Positions 1-5,622 are shown, counted from the first letter of the stretch. The stretch is 5,895 bases of DNA from an uncultured Eubacteriales bacterium (GCA_900321905.1 ONXZ01000104.1:1-5895), one strand, 5' to 3'. A program made the numbers and translations. Notes: generated from the sequence alone by a model not told the origin.

Positions 1-8
1 ATTATAAT

Positions 9-30
9 GGGTATGGGCGGAGCCCATCCC
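9..30. repeat. GC-rich hairpin upstream of rimM
   Basis: ATGGGC (13-18) and GCCCAT (22-27) form a perfect 6-bp stem around a GGA loop. GGG (9-11) and CCC (28-30) extend it past one bulged T. No T-run follows, so it does not look like an intrinsic terminator. The rest of the leader contains CTGGAAACT twice (40-48 and 54-62). The left part of the window therefore looks like a fragment of intergenic repeat sequence. A TATAAT at 3-8 could be a -10 box, but any -35 would lie outside the window. Confidence 0.5.
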
Positions 31-86
31 TGCTGGATTCTGGAAACTCAAAACTGGAAACTATTTTCGAGCAAAGCGAGAAAATT

Positions 87-596
87 ATGGAACAATATTT
101 AGAACTCGGAAAAGTGAATAACACTCACGGTCTTAAGGGTGAAGTTAAGTTTGAAATGTGGTGCGACGGCATTGAGTACGTTAAGCAGTTAAAGACTGTT
201 TTTCTTGACAAAAACGGCACAAAGCCGCTGACGCTTGTTTCTGCTCGTCCGCAAAAGAATATTGCGATACTAAAATTTGCAGAGATTCCATCTATAAACG
301 AGGCTGAAGAACTTAAAGGCAAAGTGATTTACTGCAACCGTGACGATGTGCCGATTGATGATGGTGCGTACTATCTTGCTGATATTATCGGCTGCTATGT
401 CGTTGATATCGACACCGAGGAGGAGTACGGCAAAGTTGTTGATGTTCAAAACTACGGTTCTTGCGATATCTATGATATAGAAAGTTGGGGCAAGCACACG
501 CTTATCCCGGCAATCCCCGATGTTATCAAGGAGATTGACATCGAATATCAGGTTATCCGCATTAAACCAATGAAAGGACTTTTTGATGAGGATTGA
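87..596 (+). CDS. rimM: Ribosome maturation factor RimM (16S rRNA processing)
   Basis: RimM binds ribosomal protein S19 in the assembling 30S subunit and helps the 16S rRNA head domain mature in the cytoplasm. The 169-residue product has the usual family length. The N-terminal RimM domain carries the signature THGLKGEVK (residues 13-21). The C-terminal PRC-barrel begins near residue 90 with GAYYLADIIGCYV, continues with EYGKVVDVQNYGSCDIYDIE, and ends with the typical LIPAIPDVIKEID and a final GL. The ATG at 87 gives the expected N-terminus (MEQYLELGKV), but its ribosome site is poor: only GCGAG or GAG at about 76-80. The gene overlaps trmD by 11 bases, so the two are surely co-transcribed. 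The usual upstream partner rpsP (S16) is not visible in the 86 bases before it. Confidence 0.96.
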   Translation: MEQYLELGKVNNTHGLKGEVKFEMWCDGIEYVKQLKTVFLDKNGTKPLTLVSARPQKNIAILKFAEIPSINEAEELKGKVIYCNRDDVPIDDGAYYLADIIGCYVVDIDTEEEYGKVVDVQNYGSCDIYDIESWGKHTLIPAIPDVIKEIDIEYQVIRIKPMKGLFDED

Positions 597-1317
597 CATA
601 CTAACACTCTTTACAGATATGTGCAACGCCGTGCTATGCGAAAGTATAATCGGCAGGGCGCGTGAGGCAGGCAAGGTGCAAATATGCACTCGCGATATAC
701 GCGATTATACGGCTGACAAGCACCGCAGGGTTGACGACAAACCTTACGGCGGCGGTATGGGTATGGTTATGCAGGCGGAGCCGATTTACGCCTGTTACAA
801 CGCGCTTTGCGAGGAACTAGGCACAAAACCGCACCTGATTTACATGACACCACAGGGCAAAACGCTCACGCAGGAGCGTGTTAAAGAACTTGCCAAACTT
901 GACAATATCGCTATCCTTTGCGGTCACTATGAGGGCATTGACGAGCGTGTAATCGAGGAATTGCAACCTGAGGAAATCTCAATTGGCGATTATGTTCTTA
1001 CAGGCGGCGAACTGCCTGCGCTTATACTGGCAGACAGCGTTTCGCGTATGCTGCCGGGCGTTCTGTCAGATGACTCCTGTTTTGAAGAGGAGAGCCACTA
1101 CAACTCGCTGCTTGAATATCCGCAGTACACTCATCCTGCCGAATGGAATGGCAGGACTGTACCTGACGTGCTTCTTTCAGGTCACCATGCAAATGTGGAA
1201 AAATGGCGCAGAGAGCAATCGCTTCTTCGCACTAAAGAAAGGCGCCCTGATTTGCTCAAAAACGCAGATTTGACAGAAAACGACAAAAGTTTTTTATCAT
1301 CATTAGAACCAAAATAA
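586..1317 (+). CDS. trmD: tRNA (guanine-37-N1)-methyltransferase TrmD
   Basis: TrmD methylates N1 of G37, next to the anticodon, using S-adenosylmethionine, and so prevents +1 frameshifting. The 243-residue product matches the family length. Visible SPOUT-family motifs are VDDKPYGGGMGMVM (49-62), LCGHYEGIDERV (111-122) and the trefoil-knot cofactor site SIGDYVLTGGELPALILADS (132-151), then RMLPGVL. The C-terminal tRNA-binding part has EYPQYTHP, VPDVLLSGHHANVEKWRREQ. I chose the ATG at 586 over the in-frame TTG at 583 because AAAGGA (573-578) sits 7 bases before the ATG and the family starts MRIDILTLF. The start lies inside the end of rimM, suggesting translational coupling. rplS (L19), which often follows trmD, is absent; a likely terminator follows instead. 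Confidence 0.97.
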   Translation: MRIDILTLFTDMCNAVLCESIIGRAREAGKVQICTRDIRDYTADKHRRVDDKPYGGGMGMVMQAEPIYACYNALCEELGTKPHLIYMTPQGKTLTQERVKELAKLDNIAILCGHYEGIDERVIEELQPEEISIGDYVLTGGELPALILADSVSRMLPGVLSDDSCFEEESHYNSLLEYPQYTHPAEWNGRTVPDVLLSGHHANVEKWRREQSLLRTKERRPDLLKNADLTENDKSFLSSLEPK

Positions 1318-1324
1318 TTATGTT

Positions 1325-1354
1325 AAATTTGCACAAATATCGGCAAATTTTTTT
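1325..1354 (+). terminator. Probable intrinsic terminator after trmD
   Basis: AAATTTGC (1325-1332) pairs with GCAAATTT (1343-1350) across a 10-base loop, and T's run from 1348 to 1354. The stem is AT-rich and therefore weak. Its place 8 bases after the trmD stop and before a new promoter supports the call. Confidence 0.6.
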
Positions 1355-1394
1355 GTTAATAATTAATTAGTCATACGAAGTTTGCAAAACTAAG

Positions 1395-1422
1395 TTGACG
1401 ATAAAATTTTTAGTGCTATAAT
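1395..1422 (+). promoter_or_regulatory. Sigma-A promoter for ptsH
   Basis: TTGACG (-35, 1395-1400) and TATAAT (-10, 1417-1422) are separated by 16 bases. A TGC just before the -10 makes it an extended -10 element. Transcription should start near 1429, giving a leader of about 64 bases. That leader opens with a small hairpin, TAACT (1431-1435) with AGTTA (1441-1445) around five A's. Upstream, AGTTT (1379-1383) and AAACT (1387-1391) form a small inverted repeat next to the -35, a weak operator candidate. Confidence 0.8.
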
Positions 1423-1492
1423 ATAGCAGGTAACTAAAAAAGTTATTAATCAACACAACATATATAATTTGGTTTTTTGAGAGGTACTAAAT

Positions 1493-1756
1493 ATGTTTGT
1501 AAAAGATGTAACTGTTGAAAATCAGGTTGGACTTCACGCTCGTCCGGCAACATTCTTCATTCAGAAGGCAAACGAATTCAAATCTTCAATCTGGGTTGAA
1601 AAGGAAGAGAGAAGAGTTAACGCTAAATCACTTCTCGGTGTTCTTTCACTTGGCATTATGGGCGGAACTGATATCAGAATTATCGCTGACGGTTCTGACG
1701 AGGAAGAGGCTGTTGAAGGTCTTGTAGCACTTGTAAAGAGCGGCTTCAACGAATAA
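1493..1756 (+). CDS. ptsH: HPr family phosphocarrier protein
   Basis: HPr carries phosphate from Enzyme I to the sugar-specific EIIA proteins of the phosphotransferase system. In Bacillota it is also a regulator of carbon catabolite control. The 87-residue product has the usual HPr length. The active-site histidine is His15 in GLHARPAT (13-20). Ser46 lies in NAKSLLGVLSLGI, at the position that HPr kinase/phosphorylase modifies, so both phosphorylation sites are present and this is not the catalytic-His-less Crh type. The start is the ATG at 1493, with GAGAGG (1479-1484) placed 8 bases before it. The gene has its own promoter and terminator and is not next to ptsI here, so it is effectively monocistronic. 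This is common for HPr genes in this group of Clostridia. Confidence 0.92.
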   Translation: MFVKDVTVENQVGLHARPATFFIQKANEFKSSIWVEKEERRVNAKSLLGVLSLGIMGGTDIRIIADGSDEEEAVEGLVALVKSGFNE

Positions 1757-1784
1757 TTAATCTGACTGAATACGAACATTTTGA

Positions 1785-1811
1785 GGAGCGATGAATCATC
1801 GCTCCGTTTTT
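1785..1811 (+). terminator. Intrinsic terminator after ptsH
   Basis: GGAGCGATG (1785-1793) and CATCGCTCC (1797-1805) form a perfect 9-bp stem with a 3-base AAT loop, followed by G and five T's (1807-1811). The next gene's ribosome site starts only 12 bases after the T-run, so there is little room for a separate promoter between them. Confidence 0.92.
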
Positions 1812-1822
1812 GATATTTACGG

Positions 1823-1830
1823 AAAGGAGG
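1823..1830 (+). promoter_or_regulatory. Strong ribosome binding site deciding the uvrC GTG start
   Basis: AAAGGAGG is a near-perfect Shine-Dalgarno sequence 6 bases before the GTG at 1837. It rules out the upstream in-frame TTG at 1810, which lies inside the terminator T-run. Confidence 0.88.
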
Positions 1831-1836
1831 CTCACC

Positions 1837-2622
1837 GTGACTGAAAAAGAACTGCGCAAAAAGGCAATGGCTCTGCCGCTGCACCCCGGCGTGTATATTA
1901 TGAAAAACAAAGACAAAAAAATAATATACATCGGCAAGGCAAAAGCGCTCAAAAACAGGGTGTCCTCCTATTTCGGCAGTCATTCAAACCATTCGCTTAA
2001 AGTTATCAGAATGGTAGAGAATGTCGATGATTTTGACTATATCCTTTGCGATACCGAGTTTGAGGCGCTTGTACTTGAATGTTCGCTGATTAAACAGCAT
2101 ATGCCAAAGTACAACATTCTGCTCAAGGACGACAAGGGTTACAATTATATTAAGGTGACAAAAGAGGAGTTTCCCCGTATCCGCGAGTGCTACCGTATGG
2201 ACGATGACAAAGCAACGTATATCGGTCCGTTTATCTCCAATTTTTCCGTTAAAAAAGCAGTTGAGGAAACGCTCAAAATATTTAAACTTCCCACCTGCAA
2301 CAAGCAGTTCCCGCGTGACTACGGTAAGTCGCGCCCTTGTCTTAACGGTTTTATGGGACTTTGCAGCGCACCGTGCAATGCGCGTATTTCTAAGGAGGAA
2401 TACAGGCAAAACATTGACGACGCTGTGGCGTTTTTAAAGGGCGGCAGCACAAAAGCCGTCAAGGATATGACTGCTAAAATGCAGGAGTATTCCGAAAATC
2501 TCGAATTTGAAAAAGCGGCTAAACTGCGCGACAGAATCAAGGCTATCAAAAATCTTGAGGAAAAGCAGAAAGTTGTGTCTATCAATGTCCCTGAGGAAGA
2601 TGTTTTTGCTCTTAAAAAATAA
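1837..2622 (+). CDS. uvrC: UvrC N-terminal half (GIY-YIG nuclease and UvrB-binding region)
   Basis: This 261-residue fragment would be made if the internal stop is real. It contains the GIY-YIG nuclease domain that makes the 3' incision: PGVY (17-20), YIG (31-33) and the conserved Arg41, followed by LIKQHMPKYNILLKDDKGY. Four cysteines at 154, 168, 176 and 180 match the spacing of the UvrC iron-sulfur cluster ligands in the family. A UVR motif that pairs with UvrB runs from about residue 205 to 240, with ENLEFEKAAKLRDRIKAI. The last residues are EEDVFALKK before the TAA. Such a fragment would lack the 5' incision domain, so it should not support complete excision repair alone. No terminator precedes rsmD, so transcripts may run on into the next operon. 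Confidence 0.85.
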   Translation: MTEKELRKKAMALPLHPGVYIMKNKDKKIIYIGKAKALKNRVSSYFGSHSNHSLKVIRMVENVDDFDYILCDTEFEALVLECSLIKQHMPKYNILLKDDKGYNYIKVTKEEFPRIRECYRMDDDKATYIGPFISNFSVKKAVEETLKIFKLPTCNKQFPRDYGKSRPCLNGFMGLCSAPCNARISKEEYRQNIDDAVAFLKGGSTKAVKDMTAKMQEYSENLEFEKAAKLRDRIKAIKNLEEKQKVVSINVPEEDVFALKK

Positions 2623-3657
2623 AAAAAAAAAGCGTGCTTTGATGTTCTCCGCTTCAAAAACGGCAGGCTTTACGATACGGAGCACTGGCTCATTGACAGT
2701 GTTGACGACCTTGCCGAAGCGCGCTTTGAACTGATTGAACGTTACTACTCAATGCGTGATTATATTCCGTCGCGTATCGCGGTTGACGGCGAAGTTGCAG
2801 ATGAAGAACTGCTGCTTCAGCACCTGGAAAGTTTGCGTGGCAAAAAGTGTCAGATTATTCATCCGCAAAAGGGCGAACATCTCGCCATTGTTAATATGTG
2901 CGTCAAAAACGCAAACGAGCATCTTGCTCAAAATCAGGGCAGGCTCGGCAGGGAAATGGCGGCTCTTGAGGAGCTTGCGGAGCTGCTCGGCTTGCCGAAA
3001 CCGCCCGAGTATATTGAAAGCTTCGATATTTCCCACACCTTCGGCGCTGATAACGTTGCGGGTATGGTTGTGTTCCACAACGGCAGACCGATGAAAAGCG
3101 CCTACAAGCGCTTTGCGATTAAGGGCTTTGACGGTCAGAACGACGTCGGCTCGATGAACGAAGTGCTGACGCGCCGCTTTAAACATTACTACGAGGATGA
3201 GGAGGGCAGCACCTTTAAGATTAAGCCCGACCTTATTCTTCTTGACGGCGGCGAGCCGCAGGTCAACGCCGTGCTGCCTGTTATCCGTCAGATGGATATT
3301 GACGTGCCTGTTTTCGGTATGGTTAAGGACAGCAAGCACCGCACGCGCGCTATCGCCTTTGACGGCGGCGAAATTCAGATTAGTTCGCACCGAAGCGCGT
3401 TTACCCTCGTTTCAAATATTCAGGAGGAAGTTCACCGCTTTGCGATAACCTACCACCACAAAAAACACAAAAAGTCGTCATTCTCGTCAGGTCTGATGAA
3501 AATTGACGGAATTGGCGAAAAAAAGGCAAAAAATTTGCTTAAACACTTTAAAACGATAGCGAATATTAAGGAAGCAACAGTCGAGGAGTTGTGTACCGTA
3601 CCCGGTATTTCACTGCAAAATGCACAAGATATTGCAAAACATTATCAAAATAATTAA
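2623..3657 (+). CDS. uvrC: UvrC C-terminal half (RNase H-like nuclease and HhH domain)
   Basis: The 344 codons after the internal TAA continue UvrC in the same frame, beginning KKKACFDVLRFKNGRLYD. The RNase H-like domain that makes the 5' incision has its acidic and histidine residues in SFDISHTFGADN (Asp397), LLDGGEPQVNA (Asp470) and EEVHRFAITYHHKKHKK (His533); numbering is from the GTG at 1837. The tandem helix-hairpin-helix DNA-binding domain closes the protein from about residue 554, with KIDGIGEKKAKNLLKHF and VPGISLQNAQDIAKHY. The first ATG after the stop is at 2752, but no Shine-Dalgarno sequence precedes it, so independent translation looks unlikely. That no other stop occurs over more than 1 kb argues that any inactivation is very recent. 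Confidence 0.8.
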   Translation, partial: KKKACFDVLRFKNGRLYDTEHWLIDSVDDLAEARFELIERYYSMRDYIPSRIAVDGEVADEELLLQHLESLRGKKCQIIHPQKGEHLAIVNMCVKNANEHLAQNQGRLGREMAALEELAELLGLPKPPEYIESFDISHTFGADNVAGMVVFHNGRPMKSAYKRFAIKGFDGQNDVGSMNEVLTRRFKHYYEDEEGSTFKIKPDLILLDGGEPQVNAVLPVIRQMDIDVPVFGMVKDSKHRTRAIAFDGGEIQISSHRSAFTLVSNIQEEVHRFAITYHHKKHKKSSFSSGLMKIDGIGEKKAKNLLKHFKTIANIKEATVEELCTVPGISLQNAQDIAKHYQNN

Positions 3658-3672
3658 AATTTACCGAATACC

Positions 3673-3701
3673 TTGACTAAAGCGCTACATAAAGTTATAA
3701 T
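3673..3701 (+). promoter_or_regulatory. Sigma-A promoter for the rsmD-coaD operon
   Basis: TTGACT (3673-3678) and TATAAT (3696-3701) are separated by exactly 17 bases, close to the ideal sigma-A promoter. Transcription should start near 3708, about 26 bases before rsmD. The 9-mer TATAATATT occurs again at 3711-3719, but that copy has no matching -35. Confidence 0.88.
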
Positions 3702-3733
3702 ATTTAATGATATAATATTAGAGGAAGCATACT

Positions 3734-4273
3734 ATGCGTGTTATCACAGGTTCTGCCAGGGGCAGAAGGCTTGAAACTCTCGCGGGTGAGGACGTTACAC
3801 GTCCGACCTCACAGGCGGTTAAAGAAGCGCTTTTCAGTTCAATTCAGTTTGAACTTGAGGGCAAGCGCGTGCTTGATTTGTTTGCCGGCTGCGGTCAACT
3901 CGGCATTGAAGCGCTGAGCCGCGGCGCCGCTGTCTGCACTTTTGTTGAAAACAACAGGGCGGCTTATAAAATCACAGAGGGCAACATTAACCACTGCGGC
4001 TTTAGCGACAGGTCAAACCTTGTGTTTGCGGACGCAGTTTCCTTTTTGATGAGAGGCGGCAGTTTTGACATTGCCTTCCTCGACCCGCCGTACAGCGAGG
4101 GGCTTTACCAAAAATGCCTTGACGCTCTTGCACCGCATATGAGCGATGACGGCGTGATTATTTGCGAAAGCAAGGCAAGCGAAGTTTTGCCCGATTTTGC
4201 AGGCGAATTTGCCAAATCGCGTGAAAAAAAGTACGGCAAATCAAAATTAACTTATTACCGTAAATCGGTATAA
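3734..4273 (+). CDS. rsmD: 16S rRNA (guanine-966-N2)-methyltransferase RsmD
   Basis: RsmD methylates N2 of G966 of 16S rRNA (E. coli numbering) in the small subunit, using S-adenosylmethionine. The product is 179 residues, the normal size. The N-terminus MRVITGSARGRRL and TRPTSQAVKEALF (22-34) are family signatures. The Rossmann-fold cofactor loop is VLDLFAGCGQLGIEALSRGA (46-65), and the catalytic motif IV is DPPY (117-120). The ATG at 3734 has AGGAAG (3722-3727) 6 bases before it. It is the first gene of a three-gene operon. The rsmD-coaD order is widely conserved in Bacillota and supports both names. Confidence 0.95.
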   Translation: MRVITGSARGRRLETLAGEDVTRPTSQAVKEALFSSIQFELEGKRVLDLFAGCGQLGIEALSRGAAVCTFVENNRAAYKITEGNINHCGFSDRSNLVFADAVSFLMRGGSFDIAFLDPPYSEGLYQKCLDALAPHMSDDGVIICESKASEVLPDFAGEFAKSREKKYGKSKLTYYRKSV

Positions 4274-4284
4274 AGGTAAATACT

Positions 4285-4779
4285 ATGAAAAAGGCAATTT
4301 GTCCCGGTAGTTTTGACCCTGTTACTCTCGGCCACGTCGATATTATTGAACGTGCCGCAGATATTTTTGACGAGGTTACAGTCCTTGTTATGAGTAACAA
4401 GAGCAAAAAGCAATCACTTTTCACAGTGGCGGAGAGGATGGAACTCATCAGACGTTCTGTTTCAAAACCAAATGTGAAAATTGACACATATGACGGACTT
4501 CTGGTGGACTACGCCAAGCAAAACGGCGCAGTAGCAATCGTTAAAGGATTGCGCGCTATGTCTGATTTTGAATACGAATTTCAGCAGGCGCTCACTAACA
4601 AATCGCTTTATCCGAATGCGGAAACGATGTTCCTTTGTGCGAGGGGCGAAAACATGTTTTTGTCCTCAAGTATGGTTAAGGAAGTCTGCTCCCTCGGCGG
4701 CGATATAAGACCGTTTGTTCCCCAAAGCATTGCAGAAGATATTTATAATAGGTGTAAAGGAGATAAATCAAATGACTAA
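4285..4779 (+). CDS. coaD: Phosphopantetheine adenylyltransferase CoaD
   Basis: CoaD transfers AMP from ATP to 4'-phosphopantetheine to make dephospho-CoA, the penultimate step of coenzyme A synthesis. The 164 residues fit the family. It is a nucleotidyltransferase-fold enzyme with the nucleotide-binding PGSFDPVTLGH (7-17), whose T-x-G-H is the family's signature. KGLRAMSDFEYE (87-98) and the SSSMVKE motif (127-133) are also typical. The gene begins 11 bases after rsmD ends, and its ribosome site AAAGGT (4272-4277) overlaps the rsmD stop codon. Its end overlaps the next gene by 8 bases. Both facts point to tight co-translation. Confidence 0.97.
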   Translation: MKKAICPGSFDPVTLGHVDIIERAADIFDEVTVLVMSNKSKKQSLFTVAERMELIRRSVSKPNVKIDTYDGLLVDYAKQNGAVAIVKGLRAMSDFEYEFQQALTNKSLYPNAETMFLCARGENMFLSSSMVKEVCSLGGDIRPFVPQSIAEDIYNRCKGDKSND

Positions 4780-5332
4780 TACCGATATTTTACTTGAAGA
4801 CCTTGAAGACGTACTCGACGACGCAACCGCCCTTCCGCTTTCGAAAAAGAGCGCGGTAGACGTTGAAAAAATTAAGACTATTATTGAGGATATCCGTCTT
4901 AACACTCCGCAGGAAACTAAGCAGGCAAAGGCTATTGTTGATTCAAGAAACACTATCCTTGAAGAGGCTAAAAAAGAGGCTGCTGAAATAATCAAAAAGG
5001 CTCAGGCTGAGGCAAGAGATATGGTTGCCCGCGACGAAATCACAAAGGCTGCCCAGAAGGAAGCCGCTGACATTATGGCTAACGCTAACGAGCAGGGCAA
5101 GCAGTTTATTCAGGAGGCGCAAAATCAGGCTTCCGAAATTCTCGGCAACGCTACAACCCAGGCTAACGAGATGGTTACATCTGCGCAGAATAAGTCAAGG
5201 GAGATGTTAAGTGCCGTAAACAACTATGCGGACGACACACTACTTTCCATCGACGATGCGCTTTACAAATCACTGCAGGACGTACGCAGAATCCGCCAGG
5301 GAATTTCAAACGCACAGAATAAAGCAAACTAA
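4772..5332 (+). CDS. Alanine-rich coiled-coil protein of unknown function (coaD-linked)
   Basis: This 186-residue protein has no signal peptide or membrane segment. It starts with an acidic stretch, DILLEDLEDVLDD (5-17), then VDVEKIKTIIEDIRLNTPQE (29-48). Residues 50-150 are a long alanine/glutamate/lysine-rich helix with repeats such as KKEAAEIIKKAQAEA, characteristic of a coiled coil and similar in style to F/V-ATPase stalk subunits or DivIVA-like proteins. Related proteins after coaD in Clostridia are often annotated 'ATPase', but I see no nucleotide-binding motif, so that label probably reflects the stalk-like coil only. The start is the ATG at 4772, with AAAGGAGAT (4756-4764) before it; an earlier in-frame ATG at 4715 lies within coaD and lacks such a site. 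A scaffold or division-linked role is possible but is only inference. Confidence 0.85.
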   Translation: MTNTDILLEDLEDVLDDATALPLSKKSAVDVEKIKTIIEDIRLNTPQETKQAKAIVDSRNTILEEAKKEAAEIIKKAQAEARDMVARDEITKAAQKEAADIMANANEQGKQFIQEAQNQASEILGNATTQANEMVTSAQNKSREMLSAVNNYADDTLLSIDDALYKSLQDVRRIRQGISNAQNKAN

Positions 5333-5367
5333 CAAAAAGCACCCCGCGGGGTGCTTTTTTAGTTTGC
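5324..5367. terminator. Large symmetric (bidirectional) intrinsic terminator
   Basis: The core GCACCC (5339-5344) and GGGTGC (5349-5354) encloses CGCG and is flanked by five A's (5334-5338) and six T's (5355-5360). An outer arm, GCAAACTAA (5324-5332) with TTAGTTTGC (5359-5367), extends the inverted repeat and includes the stop codon of the upstream gene. The A-run gives a U-run on the other strand, so it should stop transcription from both directions, including any coming from the minus-strand gene at the right. Confidence 0.93.
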
Positions 5368-5375
5368 AGTTGTAG

Positions 5376-5397
5376 GGAACGCTGCCCACAGCGTTCC
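5376..5397. repeat. Perfect 9-bp hairpin in the intergenic region
   Basis: GGAACGCTG (5376-5384) and CAGCGTTCC (5389-5397) pair perfectly around CCCA. No T-run follows, so it is not a terminator. It has the look of a dispersed intergenic palindrome of the REP type common in gut Clostridia, which is a judgement from style. Confidence 0.6.
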
Positions 5398-5421
5398 GCA
5401 ATATAATCGGGTGCGGGAAGA

Positions 5422-5479
5422 TTCCCCTGTGAGGTACTCCCCGATTAACGGGGAGATGTCACGAAGTGACAGAGGGGAG
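5422..5479. repeat. Structured intergenic element with two hairpins and a closing stem
   Basis: An outer stem, TTCCCCT (5422-5428) with AGGGGAG (5473-5479, one G-T pair), can enclose two perfect hairpins. These are CTCCCCG/CGGGGAG (5437-5443 and 5449-5455, loop ATTAA) and TGTCAC/GTGACA (5457-5462 and 5466-5471, loop GAA). The result is a three-way-junction shape. It resembles dispersed palindromic intergenic elements seen in Clostridia. No open reading frame of note lies in it. Confidence 0.6.
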
Positions 5480-5480
5480 C

Positions 5481-5554
5481 GTCTGCGCTAGCAAAAATGT
5501 CACCGCAGGTGACAAAAGTCTGCGCTAGCAAAAATGTCACCGCAGGTGACAAAA
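5481..5554. repeat. Two exact tandem copies of a 37-base hairpin repeat
   Basis: Bases 5481-5517 are repeated exactly at 5518-5554 with no spacer. Each copy contains GCTAGC and a perfect 7-bp hairpin, TGTCACC-GCA-GGTGACA (5498-5514 and 5535-5551). The stem is an extended version of the TGTCAC/GTGACA hairpin at 5457-5471, so the same stem type occurs three times in under 100 bases. The copies are adjacent and only two, so this is not a CRISPR array. Confidence 0.9.
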
Positions 5555-5590
5555 GGGTGAGGCGCCCGCTCCAAGGGTCCCGCCATAAAC

Positions 5591-5618
5591 TATTATCTAT
5601 TATCCATTATCTGTTATC
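5591..5618. repeat. Four-copy heptamer tandem repeat
   Basis: TATTATC, TATTATC, CATTATC and TGTTATC follow one another without gaps. It is a short simple repeat of period 7 in non-coding DNA and could vary in copy number by slippage. Confidence 0.8.
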
Positions 5619-5622
5619 TCAA

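Larger units (their letters stand above)
1837..3657 (+). pseudogene. uvrC: uvrC, full-length but interrupted by one in-frame TAA
   Basis: UvrC is the dual-incision nuclease of UvrABC nucleotide excision repair. From the GTG at 1837 to the TAA at 3655-3657 the frame spans 607 codons, the usual UvrC length, with exactly one internal stop: TAA at 2620-2622 (codon 262). No frameshift is needed, because both halves are in the same frame and the 43 codons between the stop and the next ATG read as normal UvrC sequence. The stop sits in a run of six A's, one T and eleven A's (2614-2631), in the variable lysine-rich linker between the UvrB-binding region and the RNase H-like domain. All catalytic motifs on both sides look intact. 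It may be a recent nonsense mutation, an assembly error in the A-tract, or a gene rescued by slippage or read-through; the sequence alone cannot decide. The two halves are listed separately. Confidence 0.85.

Noticed and set aside
1379..1391. Small inverted repeat upstream of the ptsH promoter as a cre or other operator
   Set aside because: It does not fit the cre consensus and has only 5-bp arms in AT-rich DNA, so it is noted only as a weak candidate.
2620..2622. TAA read as a sense codon by an alternative genetic code
   Set aside because: trmD, ptsH, rsmD, coaD, the coiled-coil gene and uvrC itself all end in TAA at the expected family lengths, so TAA is a normal stop here.
2507..2734. A +1 frameshift explanation for uvrC, using the open frame that crosses the A-tract
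   Set aside because: Both halves of uvrC are already in the same frame. The crossing frame does not encode UvrC-like residues after the tract, so only a stop codon, not a net frameshift, separates the halves.
2749..3390. Long minus-strand open frame inside uvrC
   Set aside because: It is a shadow of the GC-skewed codon pattern of uvrC, with no recognisable domain and no ribosome site.
2752..3657. Separate gene starting at the ATG at 2752
   Set aside because: No ribosome site precedes this ATG, and the 43 codons before it in the same frame are clearly UvrC sequence. The ATG is an internal methionine.
3711..3716. Second TATAAT as an independent promoter for rsmD
   Set aside because: No -35-like hexamer lies 16-18 bases upstream. 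The nearby 17-base-spaced promoter explains transcription.
5481..5554. CRISPR array
   Set aside because: There are only two copies, directly adjacent with no spacers, and no cas gene is in the window.
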